From contig CALLKH010000667.1 in assembly GCA_938008425.1 (NCBI GenBank), positions 1 through 5,932 on the forward strand: a DNA stretch of 5,932 nt. Direction: 5' to 3'. The position numbers were made by a program, and so were the translations under genes. Shown in pieces: positions 1 to 5,320 of the stretch; position 1 is the first letter of the stretch, and every line of letters starts with the position of its first letter. The notes under the pieces were generated by a model. It saw only the letters and a program-made list of their open reading frames with translations, made no database searches and was not told where the DNA came from. Source of the DNA: an uncultured Planctomycetaceae bacterium (GTDB taxonomy: Bacteria; Planctomycetota; Phycisphaerae; UBA1845; UTPLA1).

Positions 1-800
1 TGGAGAAGACCCAGATCCAGCGAGATCAGCTTCACGCCCTTGAGCGTCGGCGGCACATCGCCTTCAACGATTCGAAGCGCGAGCCCTTCGACGATGGCGG
101 TCTTACCCGTTCCCGGCTCGCCGACAAGAATCGGGTTGTTCTTTCGGCGTCGGGCGAAGATGTCGATCATCTGCCGGATTTCCTGGTCGCGGCCGAAGAC
201 CGGGTCGATCTCTCCTGCCGACGCCTTGGCGGTCAGATCGATCGTGAACTGTTCGAGCGCGCCGCCTCCGCCCGCGGGTCCGCCGGCGCCGCCGGGACCG
301 CGCTCGCCCTGGGCGCTCTCCGAAGAACCGAGCACGATCTCGTGGAAATGATCCCGGAACTGATCGACGTCAATGCGCTGCAACTCGGAGGAATGCTCGT
401 TCGCCACCACGTGCTGCGGATTCAGCGCCATCGCGAGAATGAGCAGCCCGGTTCGAATCTGTTCGAAGCCGAATTCGTCCGCCATCACGGCGGCCGACTG
501 GATCAACTCCTTCAGGCGCGGCGAGACCACCGGGCGGCCGTGATGGCCGGTCGGCAGATGATCCAGCACGCGCTGCACGCCGCGACGAAGCGGCGCCCGG
601 TCGATCTTGAAGGTTGAGAAGACCTGCTGCACGTCTCCGGTCGTTTCGTCCAACAGGCGCATGAGCAGGTGATCGGGGGTGATTTCGTAGTGTGCGCGCG
701 ATGCGCAGAGCGACGTGGCGCCCTGCAAGTGTCGGACGCAGTGTTCGTCGAATCGCCCGATGAGCGATCGAAAGTCCTGTGCGGAGGTCTCTGGCGGCAT
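1..800 (-). CDS. tssH: T6SS AAA+ ATPase TssH (ClpV), N-terminal part
   Basis: ClpV-type unfoldase of the ClpB/Hsp100 family. It recognises the contracted TssB/TssC sheath in the cytoplasm and pulls it apart so that subunits can be reused. The first 266 residues are visible; the gene runs off the left edge (full ClpV proteins are about 850-900 residues). A double Clp N-domain covers roughly residues 10-155, with repeat motifs ITPDHLLMRLL (40-50) and FGFEQIRTGLLILAMAL (110-126). A Gly-rich linker (about 165-180) follows, then the first AAA+ domain with VFGRDQEIRQMIDIFARRRK and Walker A GEPGTGKT at 227-234. The ATG at 800 lies 3 bp after the tssG stop and is preceded by a GAGGG site, which supports this start and suggests translational coupling. 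The P-loop is closer to ClpB (GEPGVGKT) than to the usual ClpV form (GEAGVGKT), but the operon context and ClpV-like N-domain favour TssH over ClpB. Confidence 0.96.
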   Translation of the reverse strand, partial: MPPETSAQDFRSLIGRFDEHCVRHLQGATSLCASRAHYEITPDHLLMRLLDETTGDVQQVFSTFKIDRAPLRRGVQRVLDHLPTGHHGRPVVSPRLKELIQSAAVMADEFGFEQIRTGLLILAMALNPQHVVANEHSSELQRIDVDQFRDHFHEIVLGSSESAQGERGPGGAGGPAGGGGALEQFTIDLTAKASAGEIDPVFGRDQEIRQMIDIFARRRKNNPILVGEPGTGKTAIVEGLALRIVEGDVPPTLKGVKLISLDLGLL

Positions 801-803
801 TGC

Positions 804-2102
804 TTAATTTCCCTCTGATCGGTTGCGACCGACAGTCACGGTTTCGCGATCGGAAGCGCCAGCGCCGACCGCGTGCGAGGAACGTGAACCCGTCGAAGCG
901 GGCCTGCCGCCCGCCTTCGACATGAAGCGAGACGCGGCGCAGGAGGCCTCGCTGAAAACGACGGAAGTCTCGGGCACGTCGCGCGTACGCACCCAACTGG
1001 TCAGGCCGAGCCGGCCGGCGCTGTCGCCGGACCCCAGCCGCATTTCGGGCACGGCGCCCGCCTCCAGTTTCACCTCGATCGTGAACTGAAGCGGATCGCC
1101 GCAGTAGAACTTGACGAGAGATCGCATTTGATAGTGGGCCTCGCCATCCGGCAGCAACTGCAGATAGGTCTCCCAGTTCACCGGGGCGATCCGGATCGTG
1201 AACGCGCCGCTTAAATCGAAAACCTGCTCTCCGACCGTCAGATCCTCGCCGAGCCGGCTGTTGGCCATGCCCATGGAGTTAAAGTCCTCGCGCGGAAGCG
1301 GCACCCACCGGCCGACATGCTGATCCACGCGGAACTTCAGAAAGTGATCCCAGTAATCATTCAACAGGCCCTCCAACGATACCGCCGAGCGCGGATGTTG
1401 TGTCAATAGGCCGACATAACGCAGCATGCGAATCGGCTCCACGCCGATCCGCTCGTAGTTGACATCCGGCGTCAGCCCCGTCAGCCGCAGCAGGTACCGC
1501 GTCATCTCATCGCGGCCGCGAACCCCGAAGTTCACGTCGAATCGATACTTCGTCCACGCGCGGTAGAAATACGACACCAGGCGATGATGAAACAGGTCCA
1601 GAAAATCCCGCACCGGCGACGATCGTGCCGTCGAAAGATCGTCGAACGACCGTTCACGGGACTCGTCCTCGCTCTCCGCCGCCGACGCACGGCGCTCCGC
1701 CAGAGCGTCGGTGTTCGAGTACCCCGGAATGTCTCCGGCCTCCGGATCGACGGATCGAAGGATGCGAAACGCCATGTGAAGGGGCAGCGGCGTCGCAACG
1801 CCGTAGAGGCCCATGAAGGTGACATCGAATCTCAAGACCGGATTTGCGTCGGCCATCATGTCCAGCGCCTTGATGCGCTTAAGGTCGGTGGAAGGAAAAC
1901 CGACCATGACATGCGGTCGGAAGCGGATCATCTCGTCTGACACCGGCCCTCGGCCGCCGACGACCGCCTTCGGCACGCCGTGGCGCTCGAGCAGCCAGAC
2001 CGCGCGAAAGAAGTCGAATTCCCATCCGCGGCTGATCAGGCGCTCGTAGAGCGCCTGGCCGGCAAACTGATGAGCCTGACTGTCCTCGCTTGCGCGTTGC
2101 AT
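804..2102 (-). CDS. tssG: T6SS baseplate protein TssG
   Basis: Baseplate wedge subunit (VasB/ImpH family). In the cytoplasm TssG joins two TssF copies and TssE to form wedges around the VgrG spike. With the ATG at 2102 the protein has 432 residues, longer than the usual 330-370. Family landmarks appear in order: GWEFDFFRAVWLLER (26-40), IRFRPHVMVGFP (59-70), VTFMGLYGVATPLPLHM (94-110), RDFLDLFHHRL (165-175), and LGLTSW (365-370) near the usual C-terminus. Two parts do not fit the usual form: an acidic, Ser/Arg-rich stretch at about 117-163, and a low-complexity Ser/Gly/Ala/Arg tail at about 386-432. I chose the ATG 4 bp after the tssF stop because GGAGA lies 12 nt before it. The longer GTG start at 2138 overlaps tssF and has no visible ribosome binding site. 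The stop is 3 bp before tssH. Confidence 0.94.
   Translation of the reverse strand: MQRASEDSQAHQFAGQALYERLISRGWEFDFFRAVWLLERHGVPKAVVGGRGPVSDEMIRFRPHVMVGFPSTDLKRIKALDMMADANPVLRFDVTFMGLYGVATPLPLHMAFRILRSVDPEAGDIPGYSNTDALAERRASAAESEDESRERSFDDLSTARSSPVRDFLDLFHHRLVSYFYRAWTKYRFDVNFGVRGRDEMTRYLLRLTGLTPDVNYERIGVEPIRMLRYVGLLTQHPRSAVSLEGLLNDYWDHFLKFRVDQHVGRWVPLPREDFNSMGMANSRLGEDLTVGEQVFDLSGAFTIRIAPVNWETYLQLLPDGEAHYQMRSLVKFYCGDPLQFTIEVKLEAGAVPEMRLGSGDSAGRLGLTSWVRTRDVPETSVVFSEASCAASRFMSKAGGRPASTGSRSSHAVGAGASDRETVTVGRNRSEGN
811..815 (-). promoter_or_regulatory. Ribosome binding site of tssH
   Basis: GAGGG on the minus strand, 10 nt before the tssH ATG at 800. It lies inside the last codons of tssG, so it fixes the tssH start and places initiation within reach of ribosomes finishing tssG. 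Confidence 0.7.
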
Positions 2103-2106
2103 GGGT

Positions 2107-3909
2107 CTAACGAATCTCCGCGGGAGAGGACTGCTCACCCCATCGTGGCGCGAAAGTATATCGCTGCCCGCCGCGCGTCAGTCGGAGGTTGAGCTGGGTG
2201 AATGAATTCAGCGTGACGTAGAGCCCGAAGAACCGATCGAGGATCGTCGCGAACAGATAGGCATCGCCCTCGCCTGCGAAGTGATCCTCGTTCAACTCAA
2301 GATCGATCTGTACGCCGCGAATCGGCGCGCCGCGCACCATGCGCTCCTTGTACTGGGAGGTCAGTGAGACGATTCCGTCGAGAAGCCGCTGATGTGACAT
2401 GGCCGCCTGCGCGTCATACTCCGACTGAAAATCATAGACGCGAAGCAGTTCCTTGAACCGCTCGGCGTTGACGAGCGACACATAGTTCAGCGACATGTGC
2501 GAAATCAGCCGCCAGTGAAGCTCCTTGCCGATCGGCGGTGGAATCGTGGCGCTCGGCTTTCTCAGGTTTCGAAATTTCACGCCGGAAGGCGTCGAGTCCG
2601 TCGGTTCCCGGATGTCGCCGGCCCGCAGCGCCGACGGCAACTCCCGGTTCGTGCACATCATATCGATCGAGATGGTTTCCTCCGCAGGCAGGACCCCCGC
2701 GCGACCGCCCGCGACGAGCGAAATGTAACAATCCGTCCCCTGGCGCGGATCGTCGGTGAGCACATCCATGACGCGACGCGTCTGGTAGTATGTTGCGCTC
2801 AGCGCGTCGTTCGACGTCAGATGATTGAATGAATAGAAGGGCTTGAATTCCCGCGATTCCATGCCGGCCGCGAATTTCAGTCCATAAACCCGGTCGATCG
2901 AGAACACCTCCGCATGACGCCGGTCGGCGATTCCCGTCTTTGACGGCTGGATGAGATACTCCACCCGGTCGTGCTTGAGCTTGATCGGATCGGCCGCGTG
3001 CTCAAAGAGATTGACGATCGGCACGCAATGCAGCCGGACATTCTCCCGCGACATGAGCGGAAGCGTCTCCGGCCGATGGTTGAAGGTGAACGCGATTTCA
3101 ATCGACTGCGTCAGCTCCAGCCGCGACACGGCGCGATGAAGCCCCTTCACATCAAAGAACAGAAACCGATCCTTGAATGCGTAATATTCCTGAAGCAGCC
3201 GGTAGCCCGCGAAGGCATGCGAGGGGTACGGCAGCACCGCATCCGAGCGATCCATGCCGGCGGCCGATACGCTGCTCGACGGCAGAATCTCCTCGCGCCG
3301 ATCGTGCCGGCTGGAGCCGTCGCTGATGGTGATATGATCGAGATGCCCGAGCAGGAGGTGATAAAGCACGAAGGCGTTGCGATATTCGCCCGTCAGATGG
3401 AATCGCACCGATTCGAGTTCGAGCCCCTCAAGCTCGACCTTGGGCGCCGTCTCCAGTCGCAAGACCAGCCGGACCGGCTTTGCCGCCGCCGACTCCAGCG
3501 CCACCTCGCGAAGGGTCCAGGGCCTGACAACCACGTCCCACGCCGATTGATAGCGGCATCGCGTTCCGTCGATCTGAATGCTGGCGAATTCTGAGCCCTT
3601 CGGCACCCCCAGGGGCGCCTGCATGCCCTCCATTTCGGGCAGAAGCTCCAGGACCGTCATCGAAGGAATCGGCCGCAGATAGTGCGGCCAGAGGAGTGAC
3701 ATCATGCTGGCAGTGAATTCCGGCAGTTCGTCGTCGAGCTTCTGGCGAATTCGCCCGCACAGAAACGCCACGCCCTCGAGCAATCGCTCGACGTCAGGAT
3801 CCGCCCCGCGATCCGAGAGCATTCTCGCGATCTGCGGATTGACCCTGGCGAACTCCGGGCCGACTTCCCGAAGGTACTGGAGTTCATCCTGGTAGTAGGT
3901 GTTCTTCAC
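2107..3909 (-). CDS. tssF: T6SS baseplate protein TssF
   Basis: Baseplate wedge protein (VasA/ImpG family), 600 residues, which is normal for the family. Two TssF copies pair with one TssG in each wedge that holds the VgrG hub and docks to TssK and the membrane complex. The N-terminal signature is very clear: YYQDELQYLREVGPEFA (5-21), then DPDVERLLEGVAFLCGRI (38-54) and LLWPHYLRPIPSM (72-84). The middle carries the family stretch LLQEYYAFKDRFLFFDV. The C-terminus has the typical FFGLYVTLNSFTQL. The start is GTG at 3909, fixed by an in-frame TAA two codons upstream; the ATG at about 3931 is in another frame. No strong ribosome binding site precedes it. The gene starts 92 bp after the tssE stop and its own stop is 4 bp before the tssG ATG. 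Confidence 0.98.
   Translation of the reverse strand: MKNTYYQDELQYLREVGPEFARVNPQIARMLSDRGADPDVERLLEGVAFLCGRIRQKLDDELPEFTASMMSLLWPHYLRPIPSMTVLELLPEMEGMQAPLGVPKGSEFASIQIDGTRCRYQSAWDVVVRPWTLREVALESAAAKPVRLVLRLETAPKVELEGLELESVRFHLTGEYRNAFVLYHLLLGHLDHITISDGSSRHDRREEILPSSSVSAAGMDRSDAVLPYPSHAFAGYRLLQEYYAFKDRFLFFDVKGLHRAVSRLELTQSIEIAFTFNHRPETLPLMSRENVRLHCVPIVNLFEHAADPIKLKHDRVEYLIQPSKTGIADRRHAEVFSIDRVYGLKFAAGMESREFKPFYSFNHLTSNDALSATYYQTRRVMDVLTDDPRQGTDCYISLVAGGRAGVLPAEETISIDMMCTNRELPSALRAGDIREPTDSTPSGVKFRNLRKPSATIPPPIGKELHWRLISHMSLNYVSLVNAERFKELLRVYDFQSEYDAQAAMSHQRLLDGIVSLTSQYKERMVRGAPIRGVQIDLELNEDHFAGEGDAYLFATILDRFFGLYVTLNSFTQLNLRLTRGGQRYTFAPRWGEQSSPAEIR
2115..2119 (-). promoter_or_regulatory. Probable ribosome binding site of tssG
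   Basis: GGAGA on the minus strand, 12 nt before the ATG at 2102 and inside the last codons of tssF. The spacing is slightly long. It supports the ATG at 2102 over the in-frame GTG at 2138, which has no purine-rich site in front of it. Confidence 0.5.
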
Positions 3910-3950
3910 CGTTTAACCCGATCCGGACCATGGCCGAAATAAAACCCGTC

Positions 3951-3973
3951 GCCCGCATCGCTTGGATTCGGGC
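3951..3973 (-). terminator. Hairpin with short U-run in the tssE-tssF gap
   Basis: Inverted repeat GCCCG (3951-3955) / CGGGC (3969-3973), with ATC/GAT pairing inside it across a one-base mismatch and a 5-nt loop. On the transcribed strand it is followed by GACGGG and then TTTTATTT. The U-run begins 6 nt after the stem, which is late for an intrinsic terminator. Because tssF lies directly downstream, it would at most attenuate transcription. It may be only a chance structure. Confidence 0.3.
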
Positions 3974-4001
3974 ACGGAACGATCACCCGCCGTACTTTTC
4001 G

Positions 4002-4430
4002 TCAGCCTTCCACGTCGAATTGTCCGGTCGCCCGAACCGCCGTTTCATACCAGACGCGATGCTCACCCGTGCGGGCCAGGAGCACCGCGTCGACGCGAAA
4101 GACGAGAGACTGCGCCGTGCTGGCCTCCTGCTGCAAAGTCACGCTGACCCGCCTGAGCCTGGGTTCATATTTCTCGACGGTCGCGCGAATCGCATCCTGA
4201 AGACGCTGCACGTAATTCTCGACGCCCGCCGTGATATCCGTCATCGCCGGCAGGCCGTAGTCCGGCTGGGCTTCGCTGATGCCCTGCCGCGAATTCAGAA
4301 GCCGGCCGAGATTCAACCGGACCGACTCCATGATCGCTTCCAGGTTTTCAGCGGTCGTGTCGCCGCGCACACCGCGCGTCCGTTCGGCCGGATCTGAAAG
4401 CCGATCCAAGAGCGTTTTTTCTCGCCCCAT
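4002..4430 (-). CDS. tssE: T6SS baseplate protein TssE (gp25-like)
   Basis: Baseplate subunit of the GPW/gp25 lysozyme-like family, related to phage T4 gp25. It links the TssF/TssG wedge to the first ring of the sheath and so helps start sheath assembly; despite the family name it is not thought to be enzymatic. The 142-residue length is typical. Landmarks are the N-terminal LLDRLSDP (7-14), ESVRLNLGRLLNSRQG (35-50), DYGLPAMTDI (57-66) and the gp25 core motif YEPRLRRVSVTL (88-99), which holds the conserved Glu-Pro-Arg. The ATG at 4430 is supported by AAGGA 9 nt upstream. It lies between hcp (109-bp gap) and tssF (92-bp gap), so it is less tightly packed than the tssF-tssG-tssH block. Confidence 0.97.
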   Translation of the reverse strand: MGREKTLLDRLSDPAERTRGVRGDTTAENLEAIMESVRLNLGRLLNSRQGISEAQPDYGLPAMTDITAGVENYVQRLQDAIRATVEKYEPRLRRVSVTLQQEASTAQSLVFRVDAVLLARTGEHRVWYETAVRATGQFDVEG

Positions 4431-4439
4431 CCAGTCACG

Positions 4440-4444
4440 TCCTT
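4440..4444 (-). promoter_or_regulatory. Ribosome binding site of tssE
   Basis: AAGGA on the minus strand, 9 nt before the ATG at 4430. It lies about 20 nt beyond the base of the large hcp-tssE hairpin, so that hairpin would leave it exposed. Confidence 0.65.
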
Positions 4445-4464
4445 GTCAACATCGAGAACGTCCG

Positions 4465-4503
4465 GGCCGGGCGTCGCGCGCATCACTGCGCGCGACGCCG
4501 GCC
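4465..4503 (-). other. Strong GC-rich hairpin between hcp and tssE
   Basis: The perfect inverted repeat GGCGTCGCGCG (4470-4480) / CGCGCGACGCC (4489-4499) is extended inward by one C-G pair. It is extended outward by GGCC/GGCC (4465-4468 with 4500-4503), with G4469 bulged. This gives about 16 base pairs around a 6-nt loop. It begins about 36 nt after the hcp stop on the transcribed strand. No U-tract follows, so it is not a classic intrinsic terminator. It resembles elements that protect the 3' end of an abundant upstream message from exonucleases or mark a processing site. That role is inferred. Confidence 0.75.
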
Positions 4504-4539
4504 GACGAACGAATGCGGGATCGCTGCTGACGAAGAGGA

Positions 4540-5016
4540 TTACATGTTCGGCGAGCGCCACTGATCCATTTCGACGACGCTGTCCGGCAGCCAGTTCCAC
4601 TCGATCTGCTCGTAGGCGAAGCTGTACTGCACCATGTGTCGATAGGGCTCGTTCGTCGGAACGAAGCTCATCGGCATGTACGGGCGAACGTCGACCACGC
4701 GCGCGTTGGTGAGCGTGATCGTGTAGTACTTCTGTTCGGCGCGGGTCTTCGGGTCGATTCGATAGAAATCGAGAACCGCCGTCTTGAGGTTCTGAGCCGT
4801 GCAAAGCGCCTTGAACAGGCCCGGGTTGGCCTTGTCGATCTGGCACACGACGCGCAGCGGGCTGTGAACGCGCACGCCGGTCGGCATGCCGTCCTCCTCG
4901 CGGATCGGGCTGTGCACATAGTGCTCGATTTCATAGACGTCGATCGAATCCGCGCGTCCCGACTTTTCCGACGAGCCCGGATACTCCGAAATGGTCAAAT
5001 TACATGGTGTTGGCAT
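4540..5016 (-). CDS. hcp: T6SS tube protein Hcp (TssD)
   Basis: Hcp forms hexameric rings that stack into the inner tube. It is expelled into the target cell, and small effectors can ride inside its lumen. The 158-residue length is close to the usual 160-170. Visible landmarks are DVYEIEHYVHSP (26-37) early in the protein, then GVRVHSPLRVVCQIDKANPG (47-66), LFKALCTAQNLK (67-78) and YYTITLTNARVVDVRPYMP (97-115). The Hcp-typical ending is YSFAYEQIEWNW (131-142). There is no signal peptide, as expected for a protein loaded from the cytoplasm. The ATG at 5016 follows a strong AGGGAG site. The gene is set apart from its neighbours by structured spacers of 304 bp upstream and 109 bp downstream, which fits separate control of this high-copy component. 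No effector domain is fused to its C-terminus. Confidence 0.97.
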   Translation of the reverse strand: MPTPCNLTISEYPGSSEKSGRADSIDVYEIEHYVHSPIREEDGMPTGVRVHSPLRVVCQIDKANPGLFKALCTAQNLKTAVLDFYRIDPKTRAEQKYYTITLTNARVVDVRPYMPMSFVPTNEPYRHMVQYSFAYEQIEWNWLPDSVVEMDQWRSPNM

Positions 5017-5024
5017 GACTCAAA

Positions 5025-5029
5025 CTCCC
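5025..5029 (-). promoter_or_regulatory. Strong ribosome binding site of hcp
   Basis: GGGAG within GAGGGAG on the minus strand, 8 nt before the ATG at 5016. It is the best Shine-Dalgarno match in the window, as expected for a protein needed in many copies. Confidence 0.75.
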
Positions 5030-5086
5030 TCAGAACAGGTTTCATTGCCGGAAGCATTACGCGCGATCCCGGCTTCACATCCATAT

Positions 5087-5106
5087 AACGTAATCGGCCC
5101 TACGTT
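5087..5106. repeat. Inverted repeat AACGTA-N8-TACGTT
   Basis: Perfect 6-bp arms (5087-5092 and 5101-5106) flank an 8-nt spacer, about 70 bp before the hcp start. It could be an operator half-site pair or a weak stem. The arms are short enough that chance is possible. Confidence 0.35.
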
Positions 5107-5129
5107 CCCCCACCGATCTTCCCACTGTC

Positions 5130-5161
5130 GAGACCGCCTCCGTGTCGCGGACGGCGGTCTC
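5130..5161 (-). other. Long hairpin in the hcp leader
   Basis: The perfect 9-bp stem GAGACCGCC (5130-5138) / GGCGGTCTC (5153-5161) continues inward as TCCG (5139-5142) / CGGA (5148-5151), with a single bulged base at 5152 and a 5-nt loop. That gives 13 base pairs in all. No T-run follows on either strand, so it is not a standard intrinsic terminator. It sits about 113 nt before the hcp ATG and, if transcribed, would form a stable 5' leader structure. Confidence 0.65.
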
Positions 5162-5190
5162 CAACCGTAAACGCGATTCGCACCTGATTA

Positions 5191-5205
5191 TGACGACCTT
5201 CGTCA
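5191..5205. repeat. Perfect dyad TGACGA-N3-TCGTCA
   Basis: A 15-bp interrupted palindrome with 6-bp arms. On the minus strand it is followed directly by TAATC, giving CATAAT across its edge, and it includes TTGTGA at its upstream side. The size and symmetry suit a dimeric regulator's operator. It matches only one half of a CRP-type site, so I do not name the regulator. Confidence 0.4.
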
Positions 5206-5234
5206 CAAAGAGGCTAATATTCGATTTTTTCAAA

Positions 5235-5294
5235 ACGGACTGCGGGATTTTTCCGCACGGCGCGGGGAGAGATGAGGCTCGCGCCGGAGTCCGT
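5235..5294 (-). terminator. Multi-branched inverted repeats after tssC, possible leaky terminator
   Basis: An outer stem ACGGACT (5235-5241) / AGTCCGT (5288-5294) encloses two adjacent hairpins. One is TGCGG/CCGCA (5241-5245 with 5253-5257). The other is CGGCGCG/CGCGCCG (5258-5264 with 5280-5286) with a 15-nt loop. Base 5241 can belong to only one stem at a time. On the transcribed strand the outer stem ends in a short TTTT, then an A-run. It begins about 27 nt after the tssC stop, the right place for a partial terminator that would reduce read-through into hcp. The U-run is short, so termination is uncertain. Confidence 0.4.
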
Positions 5295-5320
5295 CGGCTT
5301 CATGCGCCCGAAATATTCGA

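Larger units (their letters stand above)
5017..5320 (-). promoter_or_regulatory. Gene-free, structured leader upstream of hcp
   Basis: This 304-bp spacer between the tssC stop and the hcp ATG holds no gene that I can support. Reading toward hcp it contains a multi-branched set of inverted repeats (5235-5294), an AT-rich patch (about 5210-5230), a perfect dyad (5191-5205), a long hairpin (5130-5161) and a second dyad (5087-5106). The hcp ribosome binding site comes last. Possible sigma-70-like pieces exist, such as TTGAAA near 5233, CATAAT near 5190 and TTATAT near 5086, but none forms a well-spaced -35/-10 pair. I saw no sigma-54 GG-N10-GC element. A separate hcp promoter is plausible from the layout but is not shown by a clear motif. 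Confidence 0.5.

Noticed and set aside
370..996. 208-residue minus-strand open frame across the tssG-tssH junction
   Set aside because: It is Arg-rich with no family resemblance. The same DNA encodes clear TssH and TssG in other frames, so this is a GC-bias shadow.
2103..2138. Upstream GTG start for tssG, adding 12 residues
   Set aside because: It would overlap tssF by 32 bp, has no ribosome binding site, and the added residues are just the tssF tail read in another frame.
2971..3594. 207-residue plus-strand open frame opposite tssF
   Set aside because: It lies entirely antisense to well-conserved tssF, with no recognisable domain and no ribosome binding site context. Long antisense frames are common in GC-rich coding DNA.
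3930..4397. 155-residue plus-strand open frame opposite tssE
   Set aside because: It is antisense to TssE, whose gp25-family motifs are clear; the plus-strand product resembles nothing.
4415..4420. Run of six A bases on the coding strand near the tssE start as a frameshift site
   Set aside because: The run is not in the reading-frame register needed for a slippery heptamer, and the normal frame gives a complete TssE.
5098..5127. G-rich minus-strand stretch as a possible G-quadruplex
   Set aside because: Only three runs of three or more G are present, so a stable three-layer quadruplex cannot form.
5191..5212. CRP binding site upstream of hcp
   Set aside because: One half matches TGTGA but the other half matches TCACA poorly; the perfect TGACGA/TCGTCA symmetry is the better description.
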